From contig JBCCEJ010000063.1 in NCBI GenBank assembly GCA_039030335.1, forward strand, positions 1 through 32,707: a DNA stretch of 32,707 nt, given 5' to 3'. A program made the translations under genes and the position numbers. This stretch comes from JBCCEJ01 sp039030335 (lineage in GTDB: Bacteria; Pseudomonadota; Gammaproteobacteria; HK1). Below the pieces are notes generated by a model. That model saw only the letters and a list, made by a program, of their open reading frames with translations. It searched no databases and was not told the DNA's origin. Below are positions 23,350 to 32,208 of this stretch, in pieces (the first letter of the stretch is position 1; every line of letters starts with the position of its first letter).

Positions 23350-24120
23350 TCAATGGGCCGTCCAGCCGCCATCGACCTTGATACAGCTGCCAGTCACGAT
23401 GCCAGATGCCGGGGCGGCCAGGTAGACGACGGCCGCGGCGACCTCTTCGACGGTACCGAGGCGATTTAGCGGGATACGGTCCATGACGAAGCGGGTGAAG
23501 TCGGGATCTTCGAAGAAGGGGCGCGTTAACGGCGTGTCGATGAAAGTCGGCGCTACCGAGTTCACACGGATCGCATGCTCTCCAAGCTCGACCGCCATCG
23601 CCTTGGTCAGCCCTTCGATGGCGTGCTTGGTCATGCAGTAAACCGTACGTCGCGGGGAGCCCACGTGCCCCATCTGCGAACTCATGTTGATGATGCTCCC
23701 GCCATTGCCCCCTCGGACCATCACGCGCGCGGCACTCCGCGCGACCCGGAAAGCGGCGCGCACGTTGAGGTTCAGCATCTCATTCAATGCGTCGTCTTCG
23801 ACGTCGAGGAAAGGTTGCGGGCGGTTGGTTCCGGCATTGTTTACCAGGATGTCGAGTTGACCCAGTCCTTCGATCTCATGGAGGAGTGTGTCGCTGGTAG
23901 CGTCTTCTACCCAGGTCTCGATCGGACCGTCGAACTGTTCGCGCAGATTGTCGAGATCCGATGCGGTGCGAGCGACGGCGATAACATTGGCACCGGCGTG
24001 ATAGAGCGCCTCAGCGCAAGCCCGACCCAGGCCACGGCCCGCGCCGGTGACGAGCGCCACTTTGCCGGTGAGTCCAGCCGCCCAGATCGGAAGCGGGTTG
24101 GTCGTTGAACCTTGCGTCAT
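23350..24120 (-). CDS. Short-chain dehydrogenase/reductase, classical type
   Basis: The 256-residue protein is a complete classical SDR: TGAGRGLG at 25-32, VEDATS at 71-76, NNAG at 94-97, Ser147/Ser148, Tyr161 and Lys165 (VYCMTKHA), PTFIDT and KVDGGWTAH at the end. Such proteins oxidise or reduce alcohols, sugars or 3-oxoacyl groups with NAD(P); Arg51 after the second beta strand (VARTASD) hints at NADP, without certainty. The ATG at 24120 is preferred over 24147 because AGGGA lies about nine bases upstream and the extra residues would have no ribosome binding site. It is divergent from the dehydrogenase at 24406, sharing a 285-bp region. Confidence 0.88.
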   Translation of the reverse strand: MTQGSTTNPLPIWAAGLTGKVALVTGAGRGLGRACAEALYHAGANVIAVARTASDLDNLREQFDGPIETWVEDATSDTLLHEIEGLGQLDILVNNAGTNRPQPFLDVEDDALNEMLNLNVRAAFRVARSAARVMVRGGNGGSIINMSSQMGHVGSPRRTVYCMTKHAIEGLTKAMAVELGEHAIRVNSVAPTFIDTPLTRPFFEDPDFTRFVMDRIPLNRLGTVEEVAAAVVYLAAPASGIVTGSCIKVDGGWTAH

Positions 24121-24405
24121 CGATGAGCGTCCCTGAATTGAGGCCATGCGAACTCGGTGGTACGTCCGGGCGGACGTGACACGGTGGTGCGCGGAGTCTG
24201 ATCGATGGGGCCACGGACGTCGCGCGGCCGGCTTGCCAGCCTACACGATCCGAGGTGGGCGCAGCGAACGGGGCGCGACGCTGACACCGATTCGGATCGT
24301 GTCGTGACAGACCGGCCTGAGCGATGGTCTGGCAAGTCGTCTGGCTGTGTGTCCGCGAACGGCACGCTACACTGGGCCGGGAAAAATAGTGGATGGATCT
24401 CTGGC

Positions 24406-25131
24406 ATGAACTTGTTCGACCTCTCCGATATGCGAATCGCCATCACCGGTGCAGGTGGCGGCATAGGTGCGGCCACCGCCAGGGTGGTAGTTGCTCAGGG
24501 CGCAGCTGTAGAGGTCACCGATCTCGAGTCACCTCACGGGCTCGCTGCGGAACTCTCGGCGCTCGGGGCGCGCGCGAGCGCGCGGGCGGTCGACGTGACC
24601 AGCCGCGAAGGCGTGGAAGCCTGGGTGTCCGGATCGCAGCCGTTCGACGCACTGATCGATTGCGCTGCCATCTGCCCGTTCGACGACTGGCTGAACCCAG
24701 ACTGGGAGGATTCGCGCGATGCGGTGTTTCGCATCAATCTCGGCGGGCCGTTGAATCTGGTGCGCGCATTCATGCCCGGCATGATCGAGCGCGGGCGCGG
24801 TCGAATTGCGCTGGTCGGTTCCGTCGCCGGGCGCATCGGCGGGGTGGCCGCGTCGGCGCACTATGCGATGAGCAAAGGTGGCGTGCACAGCTTTGTGCGC
24901 TGGGCCTCGAAGCGTGGCGCCGCGCACAACGTCACGGTGAACGCGATCGCGCCGGGCGTGGTCGATACGCCGATGACCGCCAATCAGGCCTTCGACTACG
25001 ATCAGATGCCGATGGGTCGCAAGGCCAGTGCCGGTGAGATCGCCGGCCCTCTTGCGTTTTTGGTGTCACCGGCAGCGGCTTATGTCAACGGCGCCGTGCT
25101 CGACGTCAACAGCGGTATGCACTTCAGTTGA
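24406..25131 (+). CDS. Short-chain dehydrogenase/reductase coupled to the ABC exporter genes
   Basis: The 241-residue SDR has TGAGGGIG at 14-21, Asp39 after beta strand 2 (EVTDLES), which favours NAD, Ser139, Tyr153 and Lys157 (HYAMSKGG), NAIAPGVVDTPM and a C-terminal VNSGMHFS. The usual NNAG is replaced by DCAAI at 85-89, a mild departure. Its stop overlaps the TTG start of the ABC ATPase gene (TTGA), so this enzyme and the exporter are made together. The substrate is unknown; the coupling suggests it could modify what the transporter moves, which is inference. No strong ribosome binding site is seen before ATG 24406. Confidence 0.88.
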   Translation: MNLFDLSDMRIAITGAGGGIGAATARVVVAQGAAVEVTDLESPHGLAAELSALGARASARAVDVTSREGVEAWVSGSQPFDALIDCAAICPFDDWLNPDWEDSRDAVFRINLGGPLNLVRAFMPGMIERGRGRIALVGSVAGRIGGVAASAHYAMSKGGVHSFVRWASKRGAAHNVTVNAIAPGVVDTPMTANQAFDYDQMPMGRKASAGEIAGPLAFLVSPAAAYVNGAVLDVNSGMHFS

Positions 25132-26084
25132 TCGACCCTCGCGCGCCCGCGCTGGAACTGAAGAATCTGCGCAAGACCTATGCGGACGGTACCGAAGCTC
25201 TGCGCGGCATCGACCTGGAAGTCGAGCAAGGGGATTTCTTTGCACTGCTCGGGCCGAACGGAGCTGGAAAATCGACCGCTATCGGAATCGTCGCTTCGCT
25301 GGTTAACAAAAGCGCCGGTTCCGTCCGGATCTTCGGTCATGACCTCTATGGTGACCGCGATGCGGCCAGAACGTTGCTCGGAGTCGTGCCGCAGGAGGTC
25401 AATTTCAACCAGTTCGAAACGGTCTCCGATATCCTGCTGAATCAGGCTGGCTACTATGGTCTCCCGCGCCGCCTGGCGCGCACGCGCGCCGAACACTATC
25501 TGCGCAAACTTGAACTCTGGGATAAACGCGAGACCAATTCGCGATCGCTTTCAGGCGGGATGAAACGGCGGTTGATGATCGCGCGGGCACTGGTACACGA
25601 ACCTCCGCTGTTGATTCTCGATGAACCCACGGCGGGCGTCGACATCGAGATCCGACGCTCGATGTGGGTTTTTCTCCAGGAGATGAACGCGGCCGGACGG
25701 ACCATCATTCTGACGACCCACTATCTCGAAGAAGCGGAGAGCCTGTGCCGCAACATCGCCATTATCGACCGCGGCGTCATCGCTGAACGCGATGATATGG
25801 CCGCGCTGTTGACGCGGTTGCATACGGAGCATTTCGTCTTGAATCTGGCCGCGCCGCTCGAGCGGTTGCCGGCTGATGATACTTTCGCGATGCAGCTGAC
25901 CGACTCGACCACGGTCGAGGTCGAAGTACGGCGCGAACAGACTCTGAACGAGGTCTTTGCCGTACTGGACGAAGCGGGAATCGCGGTGTCTTCCCTGCGG
26001 AACAAATCGAACCGACTGGAGCAGCTGTTCATGAACCTCGTGGATAAGGGCCGCGGAGCCGGGTCTGACGTCGGCCGTGGCTGA
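25128..26084 (+). CDS. yadG: ABC transporter ATP-binding protein, YadG-like
   Basis: This is the ATPase of an ABC-2 type exporter. The 318-residue protein has Walker A GPNGAGKST, the Q-loop VVPQEVNFNQFETV, signature LSGGMKRRLMIARAL, Walker B LLILDEPTAGVD and the switch His in LTTHYLEEAE, followed by a C-terminal extension of about 80 residues as in E. coli YadG. The start is TTG at 25128, overlapping the dehydrogenase stop by three bases. Its partner permease overlaps the 3' end by eight bases. The cargo of YadGH is not established. Confidence 0.92.
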   Translation: MIDPRAPALELKNLRKTYADGTEALRGIDLEVEQGDFFALLGPNGAGKSTAIGIVASLVNKSAGSVRIFGHDLYGDRDAARTLLGVVPQEVNFNQFETVSDILLNQAGYYGLPRRLARTRAEHYLRKLELWDKRETNSRSLSGGMKRRLMIARALVHEPPLLILDEPTAGVDIEIRRSMWVFLQEMNAAGRTIILTTHYLEEAESLCRNIAIIDRGVIAERDDMAALLTRLHTEHFVLNLAAPLERLPADDTFAMQLTDSTTVEVEVRREQTLNEVFAVLDEAGIAVSSLRNKSNRLEQLFMNLVDKGRGAGSDVGRG

Positions 26085-26895
26085 GCGCGACCCTGCATTG
26101 GGACTGGATCGCCCGGTGCCGTCGATGCGCGCGCGCTACTGGACTGGCTATACAACCATCGTGCGCAAGGAGATACGGAGATTCATGCGCATCTGGCCGC
26201 AGACGCTGTTGCCACCGGCGATCACGACCAGTCTCTATTTCTTGATATTCGGTACCCTGATCGGCAAGCGCATAGGGACGATGGGCGGGTACGCGTACAT
26301 GGACTTCATCGTGCCGGGTCTTATCCTGCTGGCCGTGATCACCAATGCATACACGAACGTTTCGACGTCGTTTTACTCGACCAAATTTCAGCGTCATATC
26401 GAGGAACTGCTCGTATCTCCACTACCCGACTGGCTGATCGTGGCCGGCTATGTGACTGGTGGAGCCACGCGCGGCGTCGCCGTCGCGATCGTAGTAACCG
26501 GCGTCGCGATGGTGTTCGCAAACCCGGTTTTCCTGCATCCATTGCTCATGGTCGTGGTCGTGGTCATGACGGCGATGCTATTTGCACTGGCGGGTTTTCT
26601 GAACGCGCTGTTCGCGCGCAGCTTCGACGATATAAGCATCATGCCCACCTTCGTCCTGACACCGCTCACCTATCTCGGTGGCGTCTTCTATTCCGCAGAC
26701 CTGCTGCCAGATCCGTGGCAGACGATCTCGTACGCCAACCCGATTTTGTACATGGTCAACGCGCTGCGCTTCGCCGTGCTGGGTGTGTCGGACATTCCGG
26801 TCTCATCAGCATTGACTTTGATCATGGTGTTCCTGATCGCGTTTGCGTGGCTGAGCGTGCATCTGATGCGGCGCGGGTTTGGCATCAAGACCTGA
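26077..26895 (+). CDS. yadH: ABC-2 type permease, YadH-like
   Basis: The 272-residue integral membrane protein has six predicted membrane helices and closely follows E. coli YadH: KEIRRFMRIWPQTLLPP, IFGTLIGKRIG, FIVPGLILLAVITNAYTNV, KFQRHIEELLVSPLPDW, FARSFDDISIMPTFVLTPLT and YLGGVFYSADLLP. GTG at 26077 overlaps the ATPase stop and would add 16 residues compared with YadH; ATG at 26125 gives exactly the E. coli length of 256 and may be the true start. With the ATPase it forms an inner membrane exporter; the gene ends 72 bp from the convergent ABC-F gene. Confidence 0.92.
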   Translation: MAERDPALGLDRPVPSMRARYWTGYTTIVRKEIRRFMRIWPQTLLPPAITTSLYFLIFGTLIGKRIGTMGGYAYMDFIVPGLILLAVITNAYTNVSTSFYSTKFQRHIEELLVSPLPDWLIVAGYVTGGATRGVAVAIVVTGVAMVFANPVFLHPLLMVVVVVMTAMLFALAGFLNALFARSFDDISIMPTFVLTPLTYLGGVFYSADLLPDPWQTISYANPILYMVNALRFAVLGVSDIPVSSALTLIMVFLIAFAWLSVHLMRRGFGIKT

Positions 26896-26967
26896 ATGGC
26901 AGCGTGACCGGTGCCGCGTGGCTGCCGGCAGTCAGTGCCGCGTCACGCGGTGTGCCTGTAAGTCGGG

Positions 26968-28893
26968 TTATTGATCGAGAGATTCCAACTCTTCCAACAC
27001 CGATAACCAGATGGTTTCGATCTCATCGACTCGACGTTTGAGTTCGGTCTGTTCGTGCAGGATCTGCTTGAGTTCTGCTTTGTGCGGGTCGTCGTAGAGT
27101 GCCGGGTCGGCGAGCCGGTCTTCGACCAGCGCCCGGGCCGCCTGCAGAGTTTCCAGATCCGATTCGAGTTTAGCCGCGCGCCTGGTGAGTGGTTGGCGGC
27201 GACTGCGCTGTTCCGCTTCGGCCTGCCGGCGTGCCTTGCGTTCGGCCGCGCTCGCTCCGCGCACCGCAGTCGTATGGCTGTTGTCCGGGTGCGTGGGTTG
27301 CGCTGCCACGGGCAACGGCGCGCGGTCGGTTTTCAGAATCCATTCGCGGTAGTCATCGAGGTCGCCCCTGAACCAGGAAACCGCACCATCGTGTACCAGC
27401 CAGAGTTCATCGGTGGTCGAGTCCAGCAGGTGGCGGTCGTGGGACACACTGACCAGTGCGCCGGGATATCTTTGCAAGGCGCTGGTCAGTGCATCGCGCA
27501 TGTCGAGGTCGAGATGGTTGGTGGGCTCGTCCAGCAGCAGCAGATTCGGCGCGGACCAGAGGAGCATGGCCAACACGAGCCGCGCTTTCTCGCCTCCGGA
27601 GAAGTGGGCGCAGCTGCTGTCTGCCATTTCGCCGGGAAATCCGAAGCCACCGATATAGTCGCGCAGGCGCTGCTCACCTTCGTCTGGCGCAACGCGCCGC
27701 ATGTGGGTGAGCGGGCCTTCGCGCGGATCCAGTTGTTCGAGCTGGTGTTGTGCGAAGTAGCCGACGGAGAGGCCGCGCGATACTTCCCGCTTTCCCGCGC
27801 GGGGTTGCAACTCTCCGGCGATCAGTTTGATCAAGGTTGATTTGCCAGCCCCGTTGTGACCGACAAGTCCGATACGCGACCCGGGTGTCAGGTTCAGAGC
27901 CACCGTGTCGATCACGGTGCGCTCGCCGTAGCCGGCCGCCGCGTCCTCCAGGCGTAGCAGTGGATTTGGCAGCTTTTGCGGCGTGGGGATCTCGAAACGG
28001 AACGGCCTGTCGACGTGGGCGAGCTCAATGCGTTCCATACGCGCCAGTGTCTTCAGCCGACTCTGTGCCTGGCGGGCCTTCGTGGCCTTGGCGCGAAATC
28101 GGTCGACGAATCGTTGAATCTCCGCGACCTGACGCTGCTGACGATCGAACAGTGCCCGATTCTGCGCAAGGGTTGCCGCCCGTTGATTTTCGAACGCAGC
28201 AAAATCACCTTTGTAAAGCGTTACGCGACCGGACTCAAAGTGCACGATGTGGTCGCTGATGCGGTCGAGAAAATCGCGGTCATGGCTGATGGTCAGCATC
28301 GTGCCGCGATAATTCGAGAGCCAGCTTTCCAGCCACAGCACCGCGTCGAGATCGAGGTGGTTGGTCGGCTCGTCCAGCATCAGTAAATCCGAGCGCGCGA
28401 TCAGCGCCTGAGCCAGATTCAGCCGCATTCGCCATCCGCCGGAGAAGCTCGCCACGGGTAGCGCGAGTTCCGCTTCGCGAAAGCCCAGCCCCAGCAGGAT
28501 CGTGGCCGCGCGGGCGGGCGCGGCATAGCCATCTATGTCTTCGAGCCGCCCGTGCGCTGTGGCGATGGCGAGGCCGTCGCCCGCCGCTTCAGCACGCTGG
28601 AGTTGTGTTTCGGTTGTCCGCAGTTCCCGATCCCCGTCGAGAACCGTGTCGAGCGCCGAGCGCTCGCCCGCCGGAGCATGTTGGGCAACATGGGCGATAT
28701 TGATATCGCCTGGGATATCGAGGTCACCCTCGTCGGCATGCAGTTGTCCCAGTAACAGGGCAAACAAGCTCGACTTACCACAGCCGTTACGTCCCACGAC
28801 GCCGACACTCGCGCCGCGAGGTACCTTTAGCGTGGCGTCACTGAACAGTTCGTTCGTGCCACGACGTAGCGCTAGTTTGCGGAGTTCTATCAC
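26968..28893 (-). CDS. yheS: ABC-F ATPase, YheS-like translation factor
   Basis: ABC-F proteins have two ATPase domains and no membrane part, and bind the ribosomal E site to relieve stalls. The 641-residue protein has domain 1 with GRNGCGKSS, FSGGWRMRLNLAQAL and LLMLDEPTNHLDLD, the linker (P-site tip) rich in Arg, Lys and Gln (RFRAKATKARQAQSRLKTL), and domain 2 with GHNGAGKST, FSGGEKARLVLAMLL and LLLLDEPTNHLDLD. A charged coiled-coil C-terminal extension (about 545-641) matches YheS. Both Walker B Glu residues are kept, so it should be active. It is divergent from the TPR protein gene, 64 bp apart. Confidence 0.93.
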   Translation of the reverse strand: MIELRKLALRRGTNELFSDATLKVPRGASVGVVGRNGCGKSSLFALLLGQLHADEGDLDIPGDINIAHVAQHAPAGERSALDTVLDGDRELRTTETQLQRAEAAGDGLAIATAHGRLEDIDGYAAPARAATILLGLGFREAELALPVASFSGGWRMRLNLAQALIARSDLLMLDEPTNHLDLDAVLWLESWLSNYRGTMLTISHDRDFLDRISDHIVHFESGRVTLYKGDFAAFENQRAATLAQNRALFDRQQRQVAEIQRFVDRFRAKATKARQAQSRLKTLARMERIELAHVDRPFRFEIPTPQKLPNPLLRLEDAAAGYGERTVIDTVALNLTPGSRIGLVGHNGAGKSTLIKLIAGELQPRAGKREVSRGLSVGYFAQHQLEQLDPREGPLTHMRRVAPDEGEQRLRDYIGGFGFPGEMADSSCAHFSGGEKARLVLAMLLWSAPNLLLLDEPTNHLDLDMRDALTSALQRYPGALVSVSHDRHLLDSTTDELWLVHDGAVSWFRGDLDDYREWILKTDRAPLPVAAQPTHPDNSHTTAVRGASAAERKARRQAEAEQRSRRQPLTRRAAKLESDLETLQAARALVEDRLADPALYDDPHKAELKQILHEQTELKRRVDEIETIWLSVLEELESLDQ

Positions 28894-28957
28894 GGCGGCG
28901 CAGTATACAAGCTACGCGTTTGGCGGGCGCGTGTTGTTAGGCCGGACAGAGGTGATG

Positions 28958-29620
28958 ATGGCAGCGGACAGGGCGATCGCGCGCAGTCACAAAAGCGGGG
29001 CGCCGCGCCGCGTTCTGGCGGCCGGCGGGTTGGCGTTGAGCGTGGCGATGGCGGGGATTACCTCAGCCGGAGCCGCGGAACCGCTGAGCGCGTTGCGTAC
29101 CCAGGCCCTCAGCTATGTCGAGGACGGGCACTACGGAGATGCACTGAACGCCTACCAGCGCATCGCTGAGCTGCATCCGGACGATGCGCAGGCCCACTAC
29201 GATCTCGCTGCGACGATGACCTTCATCCGGATGTACATCGATGCGCAGACGCCGATCGCGCGAGCCCGGCGTCTCGCACCGGATGAGCCGCGTTTTCACG
29301 CGCTCGCGGCGCTGCTGCACATGGTGCTGAACGAACATCGCGAGGCGTTCGCAGCCTCGTTGGCCGGCGCGAAACTCGGTGACGCGCAGGCGATGTTTAC
29401 GCTAGTTGGCATGTACGAAGCCGGGCGCGGGACTCGTCAGGACTCGCACGAGGGGCTGCGCTGGTTGATTCGGGCAGCCGAGCACGAGCATCTGAGCGCG
29501 TTGGAGATGCTCGTAGCCGAATATACTGACGGCGGCAGCTTTGCGCGGCCCGATGCCGGACAAGCCCGGCTGTGGAAAGCGCGGCTCGAGGCAGCTGAAC
29601 GGCGCCTGAACCTGCGTTGA
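28958..29620 (+). CDS. Exported TPR/Sel1-repeat protein
   Basis: The 220-residue protein has a signal peptide (basic RSHKSGAPRR, hydrophobic VLAAGGLALSVAMAG, cleavage near AGAAEP), so it acts in the periplasm or at the envelope. It then shows tetratricopeptide-like helices (ALSYVEDGHYGDALNAYQRI, HPDDAQAHYDLA) and Sel1-like repeats (GDAQAMFTLVGMYEAGRG, SHEGLRWLIRAAE). Such repeats bind other proteins; no catalytic site is seen. Two ATGs stand in tandem (28955 and 28958); the second has AGAGG at five bases and is preferred. A particular partner cannot be named. Confidence 0.8.
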   Translation: MAADRAIARSHKSGAPRRVLAAGGLALSVAMAGITSAGAAEPLSALRTQALSYVEDGHYGDALNAYQRIAELHPDDAQAHYDLAATMTFIRMYIDAQTPIARARRLAPDEPRFHALAALLHMVLNEHREAFAASLAGAKLGDAQAMFTLVGMYEAGRGTRQDSHEGLRWLIRAAEHEHLSALEMLVAEYTDGGSFARPDAGQARLWKARLEAAERRLNLR

Positions 29621-29660
29621 CGAAGTTTCTACTGACGTCGGTAAGCGGCGGTTGTCACCG

Positions 29661-30080
29661 TCAGAGCCTGATACCCATGCTGACGCGGGCTTCGGTTGCA
29701 AATCCAAGTGATTCGTAGAAGCCGATCACGGCCTCATTGCCGGCTCTGACCTGCAGGTTGACCTTGAGGCAACCGCGCGCCTTGAGGTTTGCGAGCGCGT
29801 GCTGCACGAGCCGCGAAGCGATGCCGCGGCGCTGGTGCGTTTCGAGCACGGCTACGGAATAGAGCCAGCCCCGGTGCCCGTCGTAGCCGGCCATGCACGT
29901 CCCGACCACCTGACCGTCGAGGTCAGCGACGTAGAGCATATCGTCGACGGCCAGTTTCGCATCGATGACAGGTTCTGGCTGGTTATGCGGTTGAGCATCC
30001 GGGAGTACCGTTTCGAAGACGTGCACGACCGCCGCCCGGTCGCGATCATCGTAGTCACGGATCCGCACCAAGTCGTTCAT
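29661..30080 (-). CDS. GNAT acetyltransferase, YpeA-like
   Basis: The 139-residue protein is a GCN5-related N-acetyltransferase, using acetyl-CoA to acetylate an amine. The acetyl-CoA pyrophosphate loop is QRRGIASRL, preceded by GTCMAGYDGHRGWLYSVAV, and the C-terminal strand NEAVIGFYESLGF is typical. AGYDGHRG and the overall order match E. coli YpeA, whose substrate I do not know. The ATG at 30080 was chosen because it overlaps the stop of the aldolase-family gene (ATGA); a longer version from 30110 would lie inside that gene. Confidence 0.85.
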   Translation of the reverse strand: MNDLVRIRDYDDRDRAAVVHVFETVLPDAQPHNQPEPVIDAKLAVDDMLYVADLDGQVVGTCMAGYDGHRGWLYSVAVLETHQRRGIASRLVQHALANLKARGCLKVNLQVRAGNEAVIGFYESLGFATEARVSMGIRL

Positions 30081-31204
30081 CTGGCGGCACCCCGGGCAAG
30101 CACCGGCCACAGCACCTCGACCCGCTCGCGCCGCACACCAACCATCCAGTCGTATAAGTTGACGGTTGGATCGCAGTGGCCTGGGATCAGACGCACCTTG
30201 TCGCCGATACTGAGCGCAGGCGCGTTCGCACCCAGCGTCAACAGGCCGTGTTCATCGGACGGCCGGCTGTACGTGGTGTCCGGCCAGACCGGCTCCGGCA
30301 TGCCCGAGTCGACGGCGTTCGACTTGTGTCCGGCGTCCACCACGCAACGCCCTGGCGTCGCCTGGCTGACGACGCTGCACAGTACGTACAGACTCGCTTC
30401 GAACTCTCTGAAAGGCCGGCCGTTGGCGACTTCGTTACGCCGGTAGTCGGCGTCCATGAAGATGTAAGAACCCACCTGCAGTTCGTTGTAAAGGTCGCTG
30501 GACTGCTCCAGCGGAAACGTGCCGGTGCCCGCGCCGGTTACGATCTCGCAAGAGAGACCATTGCGTTCGAGCAGCGCGACGGTTTCGCGGGTCATGTCGA
30601 TGGCCGCCCCGATCAGTGCCTCGCGCTCGGCTGGGCTACGTTTGTGTTGGGCGCTTCCCTGGTACGCCTGCAGTCCACAGAAGCGCAGCCCTGGTGCTGC
30701 CGCGATGCGGCGCGCGAGATGCAGTGCAGGCTCGCCGGGCGCTACGCCGCAGCGGTTCGATCCGACGTTTATCTCGACCAGAACATTGAGCGTCGCCTGA
30801 ACTTCGAGCGCGGCGTCGTTCAGCGCATCGATATTACCGGCATCGTCAGCGCACACCCCTACCCACGCCTGCCTCGCGAGCCCTGCGAGCCGCCGAAGCT
30901 TGGGGGTTCCGACGATCTGGTTCGTGACCAGGACATTCGGGACGCCGGCGGCCACCATGACCTCAGCTTCGCCCACTTTCTGGCAGCAGATACCTTTTGC
31001 ACCTGCAGCCATCTGGCGAAGCGCGATGGCCGGCGTTTTGTGCGCCTTGGCATGGGGGCGCACCGCGACCGGCGAATCAGCTACCAGCTCGGCCATGTGG
31101 GCGATGTTGTGCTCCAACGCATCGAGGTCGATCAGCAGCGCCGGCGTATCGATGTCGGCGATCGGGTCACCAACCCGGGCGGGGGGGATCTGCGCGGGGT
31201 TCAT
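30077..31204 (-). CDS. Hydroxyaspartate / D-threonine aldolase-family PLP enzyme
   Basis: The 375-residue protein belongs to the fold-type III PLP enzymes that include D-threonine aldolase and the 3-hydroxyaspartate aldolases (DhaA, BhcC), which split hydroxy amino acids into glycine and an aldehyde. HAKAHK at 51-56 holds the PLP lysine (Lys53), and CCQKVGEAE, GSNRCGV, QAYQGSAQH, GTFPLEQSSDLYNELQVGSY, VDAGHKSNAVDSG and LIPGHCDPTVNLYDW follow. The GHCDPT motif carries the His and Asp that bind the divalent metal. The pattern is especially close to the Paracoccus hydroxyaspartate aldolase as I remember it. The genes bhcA, bhcB and bhcD are not in the window, so a complete beta-hydroxyaspartate cycle is not shown. 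It is co-transcribed with the acetyltransferase and divergent from a dehydrogenase. Confidence 0.87.
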   Translation of the reverse strand: MNPAQIPPARVGDPIADIDTPALLIDLDALEHNIAHMAELVADSPVAVRPHAKAHKTPAIALRQMAAGAKGICCQKVGEAEVMVAAGVPNVLVTNQIVGTPKLRRLAGLARQAWVGVCADDAGNIDALNDAALEVQATLNVLVEINVGSNRCGVAPGEPALHLARRIAAAPGLRFCGLQAYQGSAQHKRSPAEREALIGAAIDMTRETVALLERNGLSCEIVTGAGTGTFPLEQSSDLYNELQVGSYIFMDADYRRNEVANGRPFREFEASLYVLCSVVSQATPGRCVVDAGHKSNAVDSGMPEPVWPDTTYSRPSDEHGLLTLGANAPALSIGDKVRLIPGHCDPTVNLYDWMVGVRRERVEVLWPVLARGAAR

Positions 31205-31296
31205 ACTCTGATGCCTTCTCCAGTTCTTGCGGTTCGAAAGCGGCGGGATGCCGGTGGTTCGGCGCGGCCGGTCCGGGCACTGCGCTGACTCCGGGG

Positions 31297-31302
31297 CATA
31301 AT
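31297..31302 (+). promoter_or_regulatory. Candidate -10 element for the dehydrogenase gene
   Basis: CATAAT matches five of six consensus bases and would start transcription about 33 bp before the ATG at 31342. The -35 region is poor (CGGGCA), so an activator may be needed. It stands in the 137-bp region shared with the divergent aldolase gene. Confidence 0.3.
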
Positions 31303-31341
31303 AGCGGTCCTTGGCCGGCTTTCGAGAACCGCGGGAACTTT

Positions 31342-32208
31342 ATGACTACTGAGACTATTGGCTTTATTGGCCTCGGCGCCATGGGCGGCCCGATCGCGAC
31401 CAATCTGGTGCGCGGTGGCGTGGATGTGATCGTCTACGATGCGGCTGGCACGGCGGCGCGCGCGCCGCAGGGGGCACGTATCGCGGGCTCGACGGCCGAA
31501 GTCGCCGCGGCGGCCGACACCATCTTGCTGAGTCTTCCCGACGGCGCGGTCGTGAAAGCCGTTGCTGCCGAGATCGTGCAAACCAACGATCGGCGCGCCG
31601 GCACCGTGGTCGATACCTCCACGATCGGCATCAGCGCATCGCAGGACGTGCACGCAATGTTCGAGGAAATCGATGTCGATTTTGCCGACGCGCCGGTGTC
31701 GGGTGGCGTCGGTGGCGCGCGGGCGGCGACGATCTCGTTGATGTTCGCCGGTCGCGAGAGCACCCTGGAGCGGCTTCGTCCGGTGTTTGAGAAGATGTCG
31801 GGCAACGTTTTCCAGATCGGTAACACACCGGGCCAGGGCCAGGCGATGAAGATCGCCAACAACTTTCTGTCCGGTACGGCAATGGCCGCTACCGCCGAGG
31901 CGGTCGCCTTTGGTACCGCCCAAGGCCTGGATATGCAGTTGATGCTGGACGTCTTCAATGTGTCGAGCGGTCAGAACACCGCGACGCGGGACAAGTATCC
32001 GCAGCAGGTGGTGACGGGCAAGTACACCGCCGGCTTTCGCAATACGCAGATGCTGAAGGATTGCAGCCTGTACCTCGAAAGTGTTCGCGAGGCCGCGAGC
32101 GCTGAGGCGCTCGGCGCGATGGTGACGGGGCTCTGGGAACAGCACAGCGCGGCGGAGCCGGATGCGGACATCAGCCGGATCTATCCCTTCTTCAAGGGAG
32201 AGTCTTAG
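31342..32208 (+). CDS. Beta-hydroxyacid dehydrogenase (3-hydroxyisobutyrate dehydrogenase family)
   Basis: The 288-residue protein oxidises a 3-hydroxyacid with NAD(P). The Rossmann motif GFIGLGAMGGPIATNL opens it at 7-22, DAPVSGGVGGARAATISLM at 116-134 is the substrate-binding signature, and Lys170 in QAMKIANNFL is the catalytic lysine. Substrates in this family include 3-hydroxyisobutyrate, tartronate semialdehyde, glyoxylate and threonate; the sequence alone does not decide, and the lack of valine-degradation neighbours argues against a simple 3-hydroxyisobutyrate role. Its stop codon immediately abuts the ATG of the Asp/Glu-racemase-family gene, so the two form one transcription unit. Confidence 0.88.
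   Translation: MTTETIGFIGLGAMGGPIATNLVRGGVDVIVYDAAGTAARAPQGARIAGSTAEVAAAADTILLSLPDGAVVKAVAAEIVQTNDRRAGTVVDTSTIGISASQDVHAMFEEIDVDFADAPVSGGVGGARAATISLMFAGRESTLERLRPVFEKMSGNVFQIGNTPGQGQAMKIANNFLSGTAMAATAEAVAFGTAQGLDMQLMLDVFNVSSGQNTATRDKYPQQVVTGKYTAGFRNTQMLKDCSLYLESVREAASAEALGAMVTGLWEQHSAAEPDADISRIYPFFKGES

Noticed and set aside
26911..26950. Direct repeat of GTGCCGCGT and the palindrome CCGCGT-C-ACGCGG between yadH and yheS
   Set aside because: The repeat is only nine bases in GC-rich sequence, the hairpin loop is too small for a good terminator, and no U-tract follows.
30077..31204. Complete beta-hydroxyaspartate cycle
   Set aside because: Only the aldolase-like gene is present; no aminotransferase, dehydratase or iminosuccinate reductase of that cycle is in the window.
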